Shown: positions 52,404 through 60,670 of the stretch, one piece after another | Numbering within the stretch: the first letter of the stretch is position 1 | Layout of the letters: each line of letters starts with the position of its first letter | Source: Candidatus Trichofilum aggregatum | GTDB taxonomy: Bacteria > Chloroflexota > Anaerolineae > Promineifilales > Promineifilaceae | Assembly: GCA_016716885.1 (NCBI GenBank) | Contig: JADJUV010000038.1 | Span: 6,609-70,608, forward strand | Reading direction: 5' to 3' | Length of the DNA stretch: 64,000 bases | Position numbers and translations under genes: made by a program | The notes under the pieces: generated by a model | What the model saw: the letters and a program-made list of their open reading frames with translations, nothing else | What the model was told of the DNA's origin: nothing | Database searches by the model: none

Positions 52404-53456
52404 ATGTTAAGCCAAGATAAGTTATCACGTCGCAATTTTCTTAAACTAGCCGGTGTAGCCGGTGTTGGAGTTGGCCTGGCGGCTTGCCGTCAGGCTCCGA
52501 ATAACGAGAACGCGGCCGCGAACAATGCCGCCAACGCCGGTCATGACAACATGACAGCCCCAGCCGCCCCCGTGGGCGAAACAGCCGAAGAAATGGATAC
52601 GCTCCATGAAGCCGGTGTCAACATCTTCCTGGAAAATGCGGGCAAACACCCTGAATTCTGGGGCACCAAACTGGATCACACCATGGATGGTGACACCAAA
52701 GTATTCAAAGTTACTTGCCAGGAAGTGGATTGGGAAGTCGAGCCGGGCAGAATCATTAAAGCTATGACATACAATGGTATCGTCCCTGGCCCTGAAATTC
52801 GGGTTACCCAGGGTGACAAAGTACGGGTTGAAGTCACCAACGAGATGCGTCAGAGTACCGGTGTTCATTTCCACGGCGTGTTGGTTCCCAACAGCATGGA
52901 CGGTGTTCCCTACATCACCCAACCCCCCATCAAAACAGGTGAAACCTTCACCTACGAATTTGAAGCCAAGAACCCTGGCTCACATATGTACCATTCCCAT
53001 CACAATGCCGCCGAACAGGTAACCAAAGGGATGATGGCCCCGTTCATTATTGAGCCAGCCGACAAAAGCCAAGACCCCGAATATGACGCTGAATACATCA
53101 TCGTACTTAATGACACGGGTATTGGTTTCACCATCAATGGCAAATCTTTCCCCTACACGCAACCCATTATCGCCAAATTAGGCGACAAATTGCGTATTCG
53201 CTACATGAACGAAGGGTTACTCATCCACCCCATGCATTTACATGGGATCGAGCAACTTGTGTTCAGCAAAGATGGTTACAATTTGCCCCAGCCCTATCTG
53301 GTTGACACAATCAATATTGCCCCTGGCGAGCGTTATGATGTCCTTGTAGATTGTCATACCTTAGGGGCCTGGGCTTTCCATTGCCATATTCTGTCCCACG
53401 CCGAAAGTGCCCGGGGTATGTTCGGTATGGTTATTGCCCTGGTCGTGGCTGAGTAA
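52404..53456 (+). CDS. Multicopper oxidase, Tat lipoprotein
   Basis: 350 residues. The Tat motif SRRNFLKLAG is followed by a lipobox LAAC (residues 25-28), then an Asn/Ala-rich tether. Copper ligands: HFHG, HSHH, HPMHLHG and HCHILSHAESARGM, giving type 1, 2 and 3 copper sites; the order and length fit two- or three-domain cupredoxin oxidases. The axial residue after the last motif is Met. Likely an envelope-bound laccase or metal oxidase; a nitrite-reductase-like fold is the alternative. GAGGAG precedes ATG 52404. A possible promoter (TTGACC 52307, GATACA 52330) is weak. Confidence 0.88.
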   Translation: MLSQDKLSRRNFLKLAGVAGVGVGLAACRQAPNNENAAANNAANAGHDNMTAPAAPVGETAEEMDTLHEAGVNIFLENAGKHPEFWGTKLDHTMDGDTKVFKVTCQEVDWEVEPGRIIKAMTYNGIVPGPEIRVTQGDKVRVEVTNEMRQSTGVHFHGVLVPNSMDGVPYITQPPIKTGETFTYEFEAKNPGSHMYHSHHNAAEQVTKGMMAPFIIEPADKSQDPEYDAEYIIVLNDTGIGFTINGKSFPYTQPIIAKLGDKLRIRYMNEGLLIHPMHLHGIEQLVFSKDGYNLPQPYLVDTINIAPGERYDVLVDCHTLGAWAFHCHILSHAESARGMFGMVIALVVAE

Positions 53457-53519
53457 AGGTGCGCTTTTTTTGGTAACACTGACTTAATCGAATAGCATCC
53501 AAGCTTTCGCTCCTGACGG

Positions 53520-53558
53520 AAAGGCCTGTTAGATTCTCCCGAGTCTGGCAGGCCTTTT
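53520..53558 (+). terminator. Terminator after the multicopper oxidase
   Basis: AAAGGCCTG and CAGGCCTTT outer stem with inner AGATTC/GAGTCT pairing, followed by TTTTCG. Confidence 0.8.
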
Positions 53559-53737
53559 CGTTTGGCCCCAAAACACTACCCTGGCTAAGACAGATCAAAG
53601 AGGTTTTTGCCACGAATTTCACGAATTAGCGGGTAGCTTGCGAATAATCACCTTGCGGTCACTACAAACAAAACCTTTTTCTTGAAAGCTATATAATATG
53701 CTTGGGATGAATTAGATTGTCCAAAGGAGAATGACAT

Positions 53738-54115
53738 ATGGATGAACCAACCGATTTAGCCAACATTGATTCACCACAGGAACCACCTACCAATGATTTG
53801 GCGCTGGCTAGTTTTTTAGTTGGTGTGGGGGGATGGATATTGGCGGTGATTGGCATTTGCCCTATCGCGGCCGCGTTCACCGGTGGTTTCAGTGGGGTGG
53901 GCTGTACATCGATAAGCCTGATAGCCTGGATCGCCTCGCTTCCGCTTGGCTACCTGGCCCGTCAGCAAATCAAAGAGCGCGACGAAGGGGGCGATAATCT
54001 GGCCCGATGGGGTATGCTCACCGGGGCCATCGGCCTGGGGTTGACCATCATGTTATTCTGTCTCGTCTTCGGCGCCGTCATGTTGGGCGCATTGTCTTTA
54101 CCGTTTCTTGACTAA
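53738..54115 (+). CDS. DUF4190-like small membrane protein
   Basis: 125 residues. An acidic cytoplasmic N-terminus (MDEPTDLANIDSPQEPP) precedes two to three membrane helices (ALASFLVGVGGWILAVIGI, ISLIAWIASLPLGYLA, MLTGAIGLGLTIMLFCLVFG) and the DUF4190-like LARQQIKERDEGGDNLARWGMLTGA. Function unknown. AAGGAG lies upstream of ATG 53738. The 281-bp gap before it holds an ACGAATTTCACGAATT repeat and a GGTCACTACAAAC half-repeat. Confidence 0.75.
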   Translation: MDEPTDLANIDSPQEPPTNDLALASFLVGVGGWILAVIGICPIAAAFTGGFSGVGCTSISLIAWIASLPLGYLARQQIKERDEGGDNLARWGMLTGAIGLGLTIMLFCLVFGAVMLGALSLPFLD

Positions 54116-54156
54116 TACAGCTTTCCCCAGGTCCGGTTCCCCTCTTTGCCTGCTTG

Positions 54157-55350
54157 TTAAGCCGTAGGCTCAGCGTGATGCTCGGTATCTGTGCCCAAGA
54201 ATGTAATTTCTAAAACCCCATCGGTGAGGCGTCCACCGGCAGCCCTTCGTTTAGCCAAAACGGTCGGCAGGATCATTTCTCGTTTGAAATTGCCCACTGT
54301 GATGAACAGCTCATCACCCCGCTTGCGCAAACGAAGATGTCCGCCGGTCACAGATGGCGGGGGCAATCGTAACATATAACCGCCATCCGCCGTTTCGCTG
54401 ATTTCTTGCAGTGCGCCCTTATAAAATACCTGGGTGGGGTCTTGCTCGCCAAAACAGTCCAGGGCCAATTGAGAGAGCGCCTCTAAACCGACCACTTCGT
54501 GGGCGTAGTAAGGGGCGCGGAATAGGGGTAAAGGCCGGAAATTGTCTTCGATCATTTGCAGATACTTGGCCTGTATTTCCCGGCGACTTTGATAGAACTC
54601 CCCTTGCGCGGCCGCGTCCGGCAAAATTCGATTAATTACCACCGCATCCACGGGATAACTAAATAGCCCCAGATAACTAATCGCTCGTTCGGCTTCCCGC
54701 ACCACCATCTTTTCCGGCTGTAACACCACCCGATAGCTAGAAATTTCCGGATCACTCAACGTCACCCGCAACGCTGCGGTGGCTGCATCCAGCTTGGCCA
54801 CCGCTTCCATTAGCTCGGCGGGGGCCTTCAGCAAACGGCCCGCAAACGGCTTCAACACTTTCATTACCCCCCCCTCAAAACGGGAAAGGTGGCCCGCATA
54901 CCAACGGAAGGTATCCGGCATAGTTAATAAGCGAATGGTTTCACCAGTGGGGGCGGCATCAATAATCACCCGGTCAAAGTTACGTTCTTTGGCCTGTTTG
55001 TTGATGTGGAGCAGGCTCACAATCTCGTCCATGCCTGGAAAGGCGGATAGCTCATCGGCTACCACCTTGTTGATCCCCTGGCCCTTAATGACACCAGAGA
55101 CAAACCCCTGCAACACATCCCAATAATTGTGAATGTCAGCTACAACGCTGATCTCTTGGGCCCATAGATTTTTGGCAACTTCAACAGGCTTTGCTTCCAG
55201 GGGAATATTGAGTGAATCGGCCAGGCTGTGAGCAATGTCTGTACTGGCGACAAGGGTTTTGTAGCCCAATTGGGCCGAGCGGAGGGCGGTTGCGGCCGCG
55301 ACGGTCGTTTTACCCACGCCTCCCTTACCTAGATACAAAATAATCCGCAT
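54157..55350 (-). CDS. ArsA/GET3-like ATPase with C-terminal HSP20-like domain
   Basis: About 397 residues. Deviant P-loop YLGKGGVGKTTVAAA at residues 6-20, switch I ASTDIAHSLADSLN, switch II IDAAPTGETIRLL, and NRILPDAAAQGEFY. After about residue 300 comes the ArsA-HSP20 domain (GGYMLRLPPPSVTGGHLRLRK, DELFITVGNFKREMILP). Such bacterial ArsA-like proteins lack the arsenite Cys cluster, as here, so membrane-protein targeting or another ATP-driven job is more likely than arsenite export. ATG 55350 has AGGAGA upstream. It follows the GTPase at 55463-56796 on the same strand. Confidence 0.85.
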   Translation of the reverse strand: MRIILYLGKGGVGKTTVAAATALRSAQLGYKTLVASTDIAHSLADSLNIPLEAKPVEVAKNLWAQEISVVADIHNYWDVLQGFVSGVIKGQGINKVVADELSAFPGMDEIVSLLHINKQAKERNFDRVIIDAAPTGETIRLLTMPDTFRWYAGHLSRFEGGVMKVLKPFAGRLLKAPAELMEAVAKLDAATAALRVTLSDPEISSYRVVLQPEKMVVREAERAISYLGLFSYPVDAVVINRILPDAAAQGEFYQSRREIQAKYLQMIEDNFRPLPLFRAPYYAHEVVGLEALSQLALDCFGEQDPTQVFYKGALQEISETADGGYMLRLPPPSVTGGHLRLRKRGDELFITVGNFKREMILPTVLAKRRAAGGRLTDGVLEITFLGTDTEHHAEPTA

Positions 55351-55462
55351 ATCAGTCTCCTGTAGAAAAGTTCGCCACACCATAATATTGGTTGGCGGCA
55401 TCTGGTGCTAAGATACGGACACCGCCAACCAATACGCAACCGCCAGACCATCGTTGCAAGGC

Positions 55463-56796
55463 CTACTTTGTGCCGAAACGCTCTACCAGCAACTCTTGTA
55501 AGGTTGGTTGGCCTATTTCCTGAAGCTCGTAGCGCACCCGTTGGCTGGGATGTTTAATGTTAATAATACGCCCCAGATCAATAGGGGTGGCAATAATAAC
55601 CAGGTCAACCGGGGCATTATTGATCGTTTCCTCTAGATCAGCCATCTGATCACCCCCATAACCCATAGCTGGTAGAACCTTGCCTGTTGCCGGGTATTTT
55701 TCGTAAGTCGCCTTAATCGAACGCACGGCATACGGGCGGGGATCAACAATTTCGGCGGCATCGAAATATTCGGCAGCCACGACACCTGCCCCATACGTCA
55801 TTTCGCCATGAGTTAAGGTGGGGCCATCCTCAACCACAAGCACTCGCTTCCCCCGAATCGCTGCCGGATCGTCCACGAAAATGGGAGAGGCCGCTTTCAC
55901 AATAATCGCATTGGGGTTGGCTGCCCGGATATTCTGTTGCACTTGAACAACATTGCGGTAATCGGCCGTGTCTACTTTGTTGATCACCACCGCGGCCGCG
56001 AGCCGTAGATTCGTCTCCCCCGGATGGTACTTCAACTCATGGCCTGGTCGGTGCGGGTCCACCACCACAATATGAAAATTAGAGAGATAAAACGGCACAT
56101 CATTATTACCACCATCCCAGACAATAATATCCGCTTCAGCCTCAGCCTGGCGCAGAATAGCTTCATAATCTACTCCGGCATAAATAACAGCCCCTCGCTC
56201 CACATACGGCTCGTATTCCTCACGCTCCTCAATAGTGCACTCATGTTTTTCCATGTCTTCATAGCTGGCAAATCGTTGCACCCGTTGGGCTTCCAGGTTG
56301 CCATAAGGCATGGGATGCCGCACCGCGACAACCCTGGCATATCCCATCTCCTGCAAAATTTGCACCACGCGGCGTGAGGTCTGACTTTTACCACTACCCG
56401 TCCGTACCGCCCCAATTGAGACAACTGGTTTTGTCGATTTGAGCATCGTGCGTCGCGGGCCAAGTAACTCAAAGCTGGCACCAGCCGCTAACACACGTGA
56501 TCCCAGGTGCATCACGTGTTCATGCGTCACATCGCTATACGAAAATACAACCCTATCAATTTGATGCTCCCCAATCAAAGCTTCGAGCTGATTTTCGGGT
56601 AAATGGATATCCCGTCCGGGTACAACGAACCAGCCAACGCCGCCGGATACAGGCGCCCTTCAATATTGGGAATCTGTGTAGCCGTAAAACCAATCACCCG
56701 ATAGCGCGGGTTGTCACGAAAACAGGTATTAAAGTCATGAAAATCACGACCCGCTGCACCAACAATCAAAACTTTTTCAGGTTCTAAAACAGTCAT
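55463..56796 (-). CDS. Cyclic 2,3-diphosphoglycerate synthetase-like GTPase, one frame break
   Basis: About 444 residues if one base is restored near 56597 (IYPENQLEALIGEHQIDRV). N-terminal Rossmann part LIVGAAGRDFHDFNTCFRDN, then HLGSRVLAAGASFELLG and the nucleotide loop IGAVRTGSGKSQTSRRV; later IVWDGGNNDVPFY, VVINKVDTADYRNV (GTPase-like NKVD) and VEDGPTLTHGEMTYGAG. This matches the archaeal cPGS family and its bacterial relatives, whose bacterial role is unclear. AAGGAG lies before ATG 56796. Next gene downstream is the ArsA-like ATPase, 112 bp away. Confidence 0.82.
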
Positions 56797-56911
56797 GGGA
56801 TGCTCCTTAGGACCAAGCTCTGGCCGATATTTCATCCAACTCTCGTAGAGAAAAGGATGAGACCTTCGGCTAACAATAATAGTAGGTGCAGCCGATCATA
56901 CCAGTATCTAG

Positions 56912-56938
56912 GCAGGGTGTCATGCCGCCACACCCTGC
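56912..56938. repeat. Hairpin GCAGGGTGT/ACACCCTGC in the cPGS-xer gap
   Basis: Perfect 9-bp stem with a 9-nt loop in the 513-bp gap 56797-57309. The rest of the gap holds TGTACATTGTACATG and the xer promoter, no gene. Confidence 0.6.
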
Positions 56939-57098
56939 TATTGCACCTTCGCCGGCGGGAAAGAGCAAATCTCACCCTACCCCGATCCGTAGGCTAAACA
57001 CAGGCCAAACCATGAGGGTTAAAGTGTACATTGTACATGTCTAAAATGGCTACGCGAATTTTGGACTACAAATTTTTGTGTGTTATGTTCACTCATTC

Positions 57099-57126
57099 TT
57101 GATCTTATGAAAACTCTTGTTATAAT
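57099..57126 (+). promoter_or_regulatory. Promoter upstream of the Xer recombinase
   Basis: TTGATC (57099-57104), 16-bp spacer, consensus TATAAT (57121-57126). The leader to ATG 57310 would be about 175 nt. Confidence 0.5.
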
Positions 57127-57309
57127 GACCAGTAGATTTGGTGACATAATCTCAAAACATAAAGTTAAATAAAAAGTTGTGTAAAGATGGCATACTTTCA
57201 CAATTTTGTTTTGGGAAAGGCATCAAGTGGCAGGCAGAGAAAACGAAGAACAATTGCTATACGCAGTTTCATGGTGTGGGCCATGTTGCCCCTACCAGGA
57301 GTGGAGAGG

Positions 57310-58176
57310 ATGGATGAGCAACTAAATGCTTTCCTGGCCTATTTACAGGCGGAAAAGCATTACTCCCCGAATACCCTTGTCGCTTATCGCAACGATCTAA
57401 ATCAATTAGCCCAGTTCCTACAGCAGTATCCAGGTGTGACAACATGGGATGATGTGGAACAGATGATGATTGATGCCTACGTGCGATCCATGAAACAAGG
57501 GGAATACGCCTCATCATCGGTGGCCCGCAAGGTTGCTGCCCTAAAATCGTTCTTCCACTTCATGTATGACCATGAAGCAATTAGCCTGGACCCCACAACT
57601 GATATTGATTCCCCCAAAGTAAAAAAGCGCTTACCCAAAACCCTCACCTTTGATGATGTGGATCGTTTGCTCCACGCACCTCGGCAAAAGAAAACACCTA
57701 AAAATTTGCGCGATTCTGCTCTTTTGGCCTTGCTTTATGCAACCGGTATGCGGGTAACAGAGCTGGTTTCTTTGAAAATCTCTGATGTTAATTTAGAAGG
57801 GGGCTGGCTTATATGTCCTGGCAAAGACGGGGACACACGTGCTTTGCCCATCAATCAAGAAACGCAAGCCATGCTGGAAGTGTACCTTGAGGCAGGCCGA
57901 CCCCATTTGATCAAAGACCGTTCTGAGAAATCTTTGTTTCTCAATCATCGGGGCCAACAATTGACCCGGCAAGGGCTGTGGCTCATTATCAAAACCTATG
58001 CCCGGCAAGTTCGTCTAAGTGCGGCGGTGACGCCCCACACCTTGCGGCACAGTTTTGCTGCCCATAAGCTGGTAAATGGAACGGATTTGGGCGAGATTCA
58101 ACAGTTATTAGGCCACGCTAACATCTCAACCACCCAAATTTATACCCAACTAACCCCCCAGGCCGACGGCGTATAA
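57310..58176 (+). CDS. xerD: Tyrosine recombinase XerD/XerC
   Basis: 288 residues. N-terminal SAM-like core-binding domain (LNAFLAYLQAEKHYSPNTLV, SSSVARKVAALKSFFHFMYD) and catalytic domain with Arg in ATGMRVTELVSL, Lys region, His-x-x-Arg in PHTLRHSFAAH, His in LLGHANISTTQIY and the nucleophile Tyr in the same motif. Length and motif spacing fit the chromosome-dimer-resolving recombinases acting at dif. ATG 57310 is chosen by family length; GGAGAGG adjoins it. punA starts 17 bp downstream. Confidence 0.9.
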   Translation: MDEQLNAFLAYLQAEKHYSPNTLVAYRNDLNQLAQFLQQYPGVTTWDDVEQMMIDAYVRSMKQGEYASSSVARKVAALKSFFHFMYDHEAISLDPTTDIDSPKVKKRLPKTLTFDDVDRLLHAPRQKKTPKNLRDSALLALLYATGMRVTELVSLKISDVNLEGGWLICPGKDGDTRALPINQETQAMLEVYLEAGRPHLIKDRSEKSLFLNHRGQQLTRQGLWLIIKTYARQVRLSAAVTPHTLRHSFAAHKLVNGTDLGEIQQLLGHANISTTQIYTQLTPQADGV

Positions 58177-58193
58177 AATAGCGGACAATCGTT

Positions 58194-59050
58194 ATGACAG
58201 AGTCAACCTATGCTCAGGTAACCGCGGCCGCAAACGCGGTCCGCCAACTCACTCACCAACAGCCTACCATTGGCCTTATCCTCGGCTCCGGCTTGAGTAG
58301 TCTGGGTGATACCATCCCCCACCCTGATGTTATCCCCTACAACCAGATTCCCCACTGGCCTTCGTCCACCGTACAAGGACACCAGGGACAGCTTATCGTG
58401 GGTCAGCTTGAGGGGCATACGGTTGTCATCCTACAGGGGCGAACCCATTTTTATGAGGGATATTCCACACAGCAGATCACCTTACCAGTACGGGTTATGC
58501 AACTGTTGGGCATTCGCACCTTGATCGTAACCAATGCGGCGGGCGGCATGAATCCGTCTTTCCAACCGGGCGACCTGATGTTGATCCGGGATCACATTAA
58601 CCTGCCAGGCATGAGCGGCAACACGCCGCTGCGTGGCCCCAATGAGGATGCCTTTGGCCCACGCTTCCCGGATATGACTGAACCCTATTCGGCCCGGTTG
58701 CGCCAACTAGCCAAGTCCGCGCCGCAGAGCATGACATCCCCATCCATGAAGGTGTTTACACCTGTGTATCAGGCCCCAGCTACGAAACTCCGGCTGAACT
58801 CCGCTTCTTGCGCCTGATCGGCGGTGATGCGGTTGGGATGTCTACGGCCCCAGAAGTGGTTGTGGCCCGACACGCGGGCATTGAGGTGCTGGGTATTTCC
58901 ACCATCACCAATCTGGCTTTGCCCGATCCTTTGCCGGGAACTTTATTATCACACACCGAAGTTATCGAAATGGGCAAACTTGTTGTTCCCCGTCTGACCA
59001 CCCTCTTGATGGGTGTGTTACGCCGTTTACCAGTGAACCATGCATCCTAA
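58194..59050 (+). CDS. punA: Purine nucleoside phosphorylase, one frame break
   Basis: About 285 residues corrected. Cleaves purine nucleosides with phosphate. Motifs: IGLILGSGLSSLGD, STVQGHQGQLIVG, GRTHFYEGYS, TNAAGGMNPSFQPGDLM, then after the break VYTCVSGPSYETPAELRF and VGMSTAPEVVVARHAG. The frame is lost near 58720; inserting one G into TCCGCGCCGCAGAG restores Ser-Ala-Ala-Ala-Glu and at the same time recreates a GCGGCCGC site, so the break sits in the iterated palindrome. The continuation ends at 59050. Confidence 0.9.
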
Positions 59051-59087
59051 TCTGTTCACTATCTTCGGCTAACTGCTCACCGAGTTT

Positions 59088-59930
59088 ATGGATCGCCTCT
59101 ACGTTTTTCTCATCGAAAATCGCATCGGTATTTACATTTTTTGTGCCGTAGGTCTATTTTGGTTTGCCAGTAGCCTGTGGCGCGCCCGTAACACGTTGCG
59201 CAGCGCCATTTTTTCCATTGAACGGGAAAACGCTACCCGTGCCCAAAACACAGCCCTGATTGTGCTCCTGGTTCTGGTGGCCGTTATCGGCATGGTGATA
59301 TACGTCAACGCCGCCATACGCCCTACCTTGCCACCTGAACTGTTGGTTCCGCCCACATTTACCCCAGATATTTTTGCCACGCCTCTGTCATCCCCCACCC
59401 CACTGATTACACCCCTATCGGCTGGGCCAACTACCACTCCGTTTTTTGCCGCTACCGCGACGCTCCCCCCAGGTATCTTGCCCGCTACTGGTGGGTCAGC
59501 ACAGACACGCCCTCCCCAAACGACGCCTTTAACCGCTGGCACACCAGACAGTAACGACGCCACGGCTCCTAGTCAGAATGGTAGCCCCGCGGCCGCGACC
59601 CCTATTCCTGATACCGGTTGTGGCGCGGGCATCAACATCACCAGCCCAACCAATGGGGCCACCGTCTCCAGCTCCTTCCCCATCGCGGGCAACGCCAACG
59701 TTCCTGATTTTTTCTTCTATAAATTGGAGATTAGTGGGCCAGAGACAGGGGGAGCCTGGGCTTCATTGCTCAGTACCGTGGTACAACAACCGGTCAACGG
59801 GGGCACGTTGGGCACGGCCAGTCTGGGGGGCTGGGCCTCTGGCGATTACACGATTCGCCTGACGGTGGTTGATCAAACCAGCAACGAAGTGGGCAGTTGT
59901 GCGGTAATTGTGGCCCTTGTCAGTGGGTAA
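59088..59930 (+). CDS. Membrane protein with Thr/Pro-rich spacer and Ig-like domain
   Basis: 280 residues, not recognised as a family. Two membrane helices (IYIFCAVGLFWFASSLW, ALIVLLVLVAVIGMVIYV) with a basic loop, then a long Thr/Pro/Ser/Ala spacer (residues about 85-185), then a C-terminal beta-sandwich (CGAGINITSPTNGATVSSSF ... YTIRLTVVDQTSNEVGSC) resembling bacterial Ig-like domains, with two Cys possibly bridged. ATG 59088. Probably a surface-exposed protein tethered to the membrane. A heptamer tandem repeat begins 16 bp after the stop. Confidence 0.75.
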   Translation: MDRLYVFLIENRIGIYIFCAVGLFWFASSLWRARNTLRSAIFSIERENATRAQNTALIVLLVLVAVIGMVIYVNAAIRPTLPPELLVPPTFTPDIFATPLSSPTPLITPLSAGPTTTPFFAATATLPPGILPATGGSAQTRPPQTTPLTAGTPDSNDATAPSQNGSPAAATPIPDTGCGAGINITSPTNGATVSSSFPIAGNANVPDFFFYKLEISGPETGGAWASLLSTVVQQPVNGGTLGTASLGGWASGDYTIRLTVVDQTSNEVGSCAVIVALVSG

Positions 59931-59945
59931 CAAGGCGGAAATGGG

Positions 59946-60016
59946 GGTTGCAGGTTGCAGGTTGCAGGTTGCAGGTTGCAGGTTGCAGGTTGCAGGTTGC
60001 AGGTTGCAGGTTGCAG
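59946..60016. repeat. GGTTGCA heptamer tandem repeat, about 10 copies
   Basis: Exact 7-bp tandem copies, followed at about 60040-60085 by a second tandem set of GCCACTC/GCCACTCT units. Noncoding, between convergent genes. Confidence 0.95.
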
Positions 60017-60097
60017 AAATGATTTTACTTTGCTACCTGCCACTCGCCACTCGCCACTCTGCCACTCGCCACTTTGCCACTCTACCCTCTTCCCTCC

Positions 60098-60664
60098 CTA
60101 CACATCCTCTTTCATCTCATAGTAACACAACAACGCATCCCCATAACGCCGCTTATCGGTCAAAACCAGGCCGGATAAGGGAATCTCACTGAACTCACGG
60201 GGGTCAATCTGCACCACAATTAAGCCGCCTTCAAACAGATAACTCTGCGGCCGCGCGTCCAACAATCTCAATACATCCATCCAAATACCTTTGTACTGAG
60301 GTGGGGCCACAAAAATCACATCAAATTTGGCGGCCGGGGCGGGGAGCTGACGTAAATAGGTTAATGCATCCGTCCGAATCACCTGAGTGCCTTCTTCCAG
60401 GTGGGTGCTTTGCAAATTATCATGAATAATGCGAATAGCCATATGAGCCGTGTCAATGAAGACCACCTCGCTCGCGCCCCGGCTCAAAGCTTCAATTCCG
60501 ACTTGCCCCGTGCCCGCAAACAAATCAAGCCAGCGCGTTCCCGGCACCGAATTGCCTAACACATTAAACAAACTGGCTTTCACTTTTTCAGGAATGGGTC
60601 GGGTGGTGTTACCTGGAACAACTTTCAGTTTACGCCCTTTGGCGCGGCCGCTAATCACACGCAT
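60098..60664 (-). CDS. rsmD: 16S rRNA (guanine-966-N2)-methyltransferase
   Basis: 188 residues. The start MRVISGRAKGRKLKVVPG and TRPIPEKVKASLFNVL are characteristic of RsmD; the SAM loop is LDLFAGTGQVGIEALSRGA. Motif IV, normally (D/N)PPY, reads FVAPPQYKGIW, lacking the acidic/amide residue that contacts the target amine. This variant may be a lineage feature; activity cannot be judged from sequence. It begins 6 bp after the stop of the preceding large membrane protein, so they share a transcript. Confidence 0.88.
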   Translation of the reverse strand: MRVISGRAKGRKLKVVPGNTTRPIPEKVKASLFNVLGNSVPGTRWLDLFAGTGQVGIEALSRGASEVVFIDTAHMAIRIIHDNLQSTHLEEGTQVIRTDALTYLRQLPAPAAKFDVIFVAPPQYKGIWMDVLRLLDARPQSYLFEGGLIVVQIDPREFSEIPLSGLVLTDKRRYGDALLCYYEMKEDV

Positions 60665-60670
60665 AAGTTA

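Noticed and set aside
59946..60085. Possible CRISPR-like array of GGTTGCA and GCCACTC repeats
   Set aside because: The units are 7 bp and contiguous, with no unique spacers and no cas genes; it is a simple tandem repeat.
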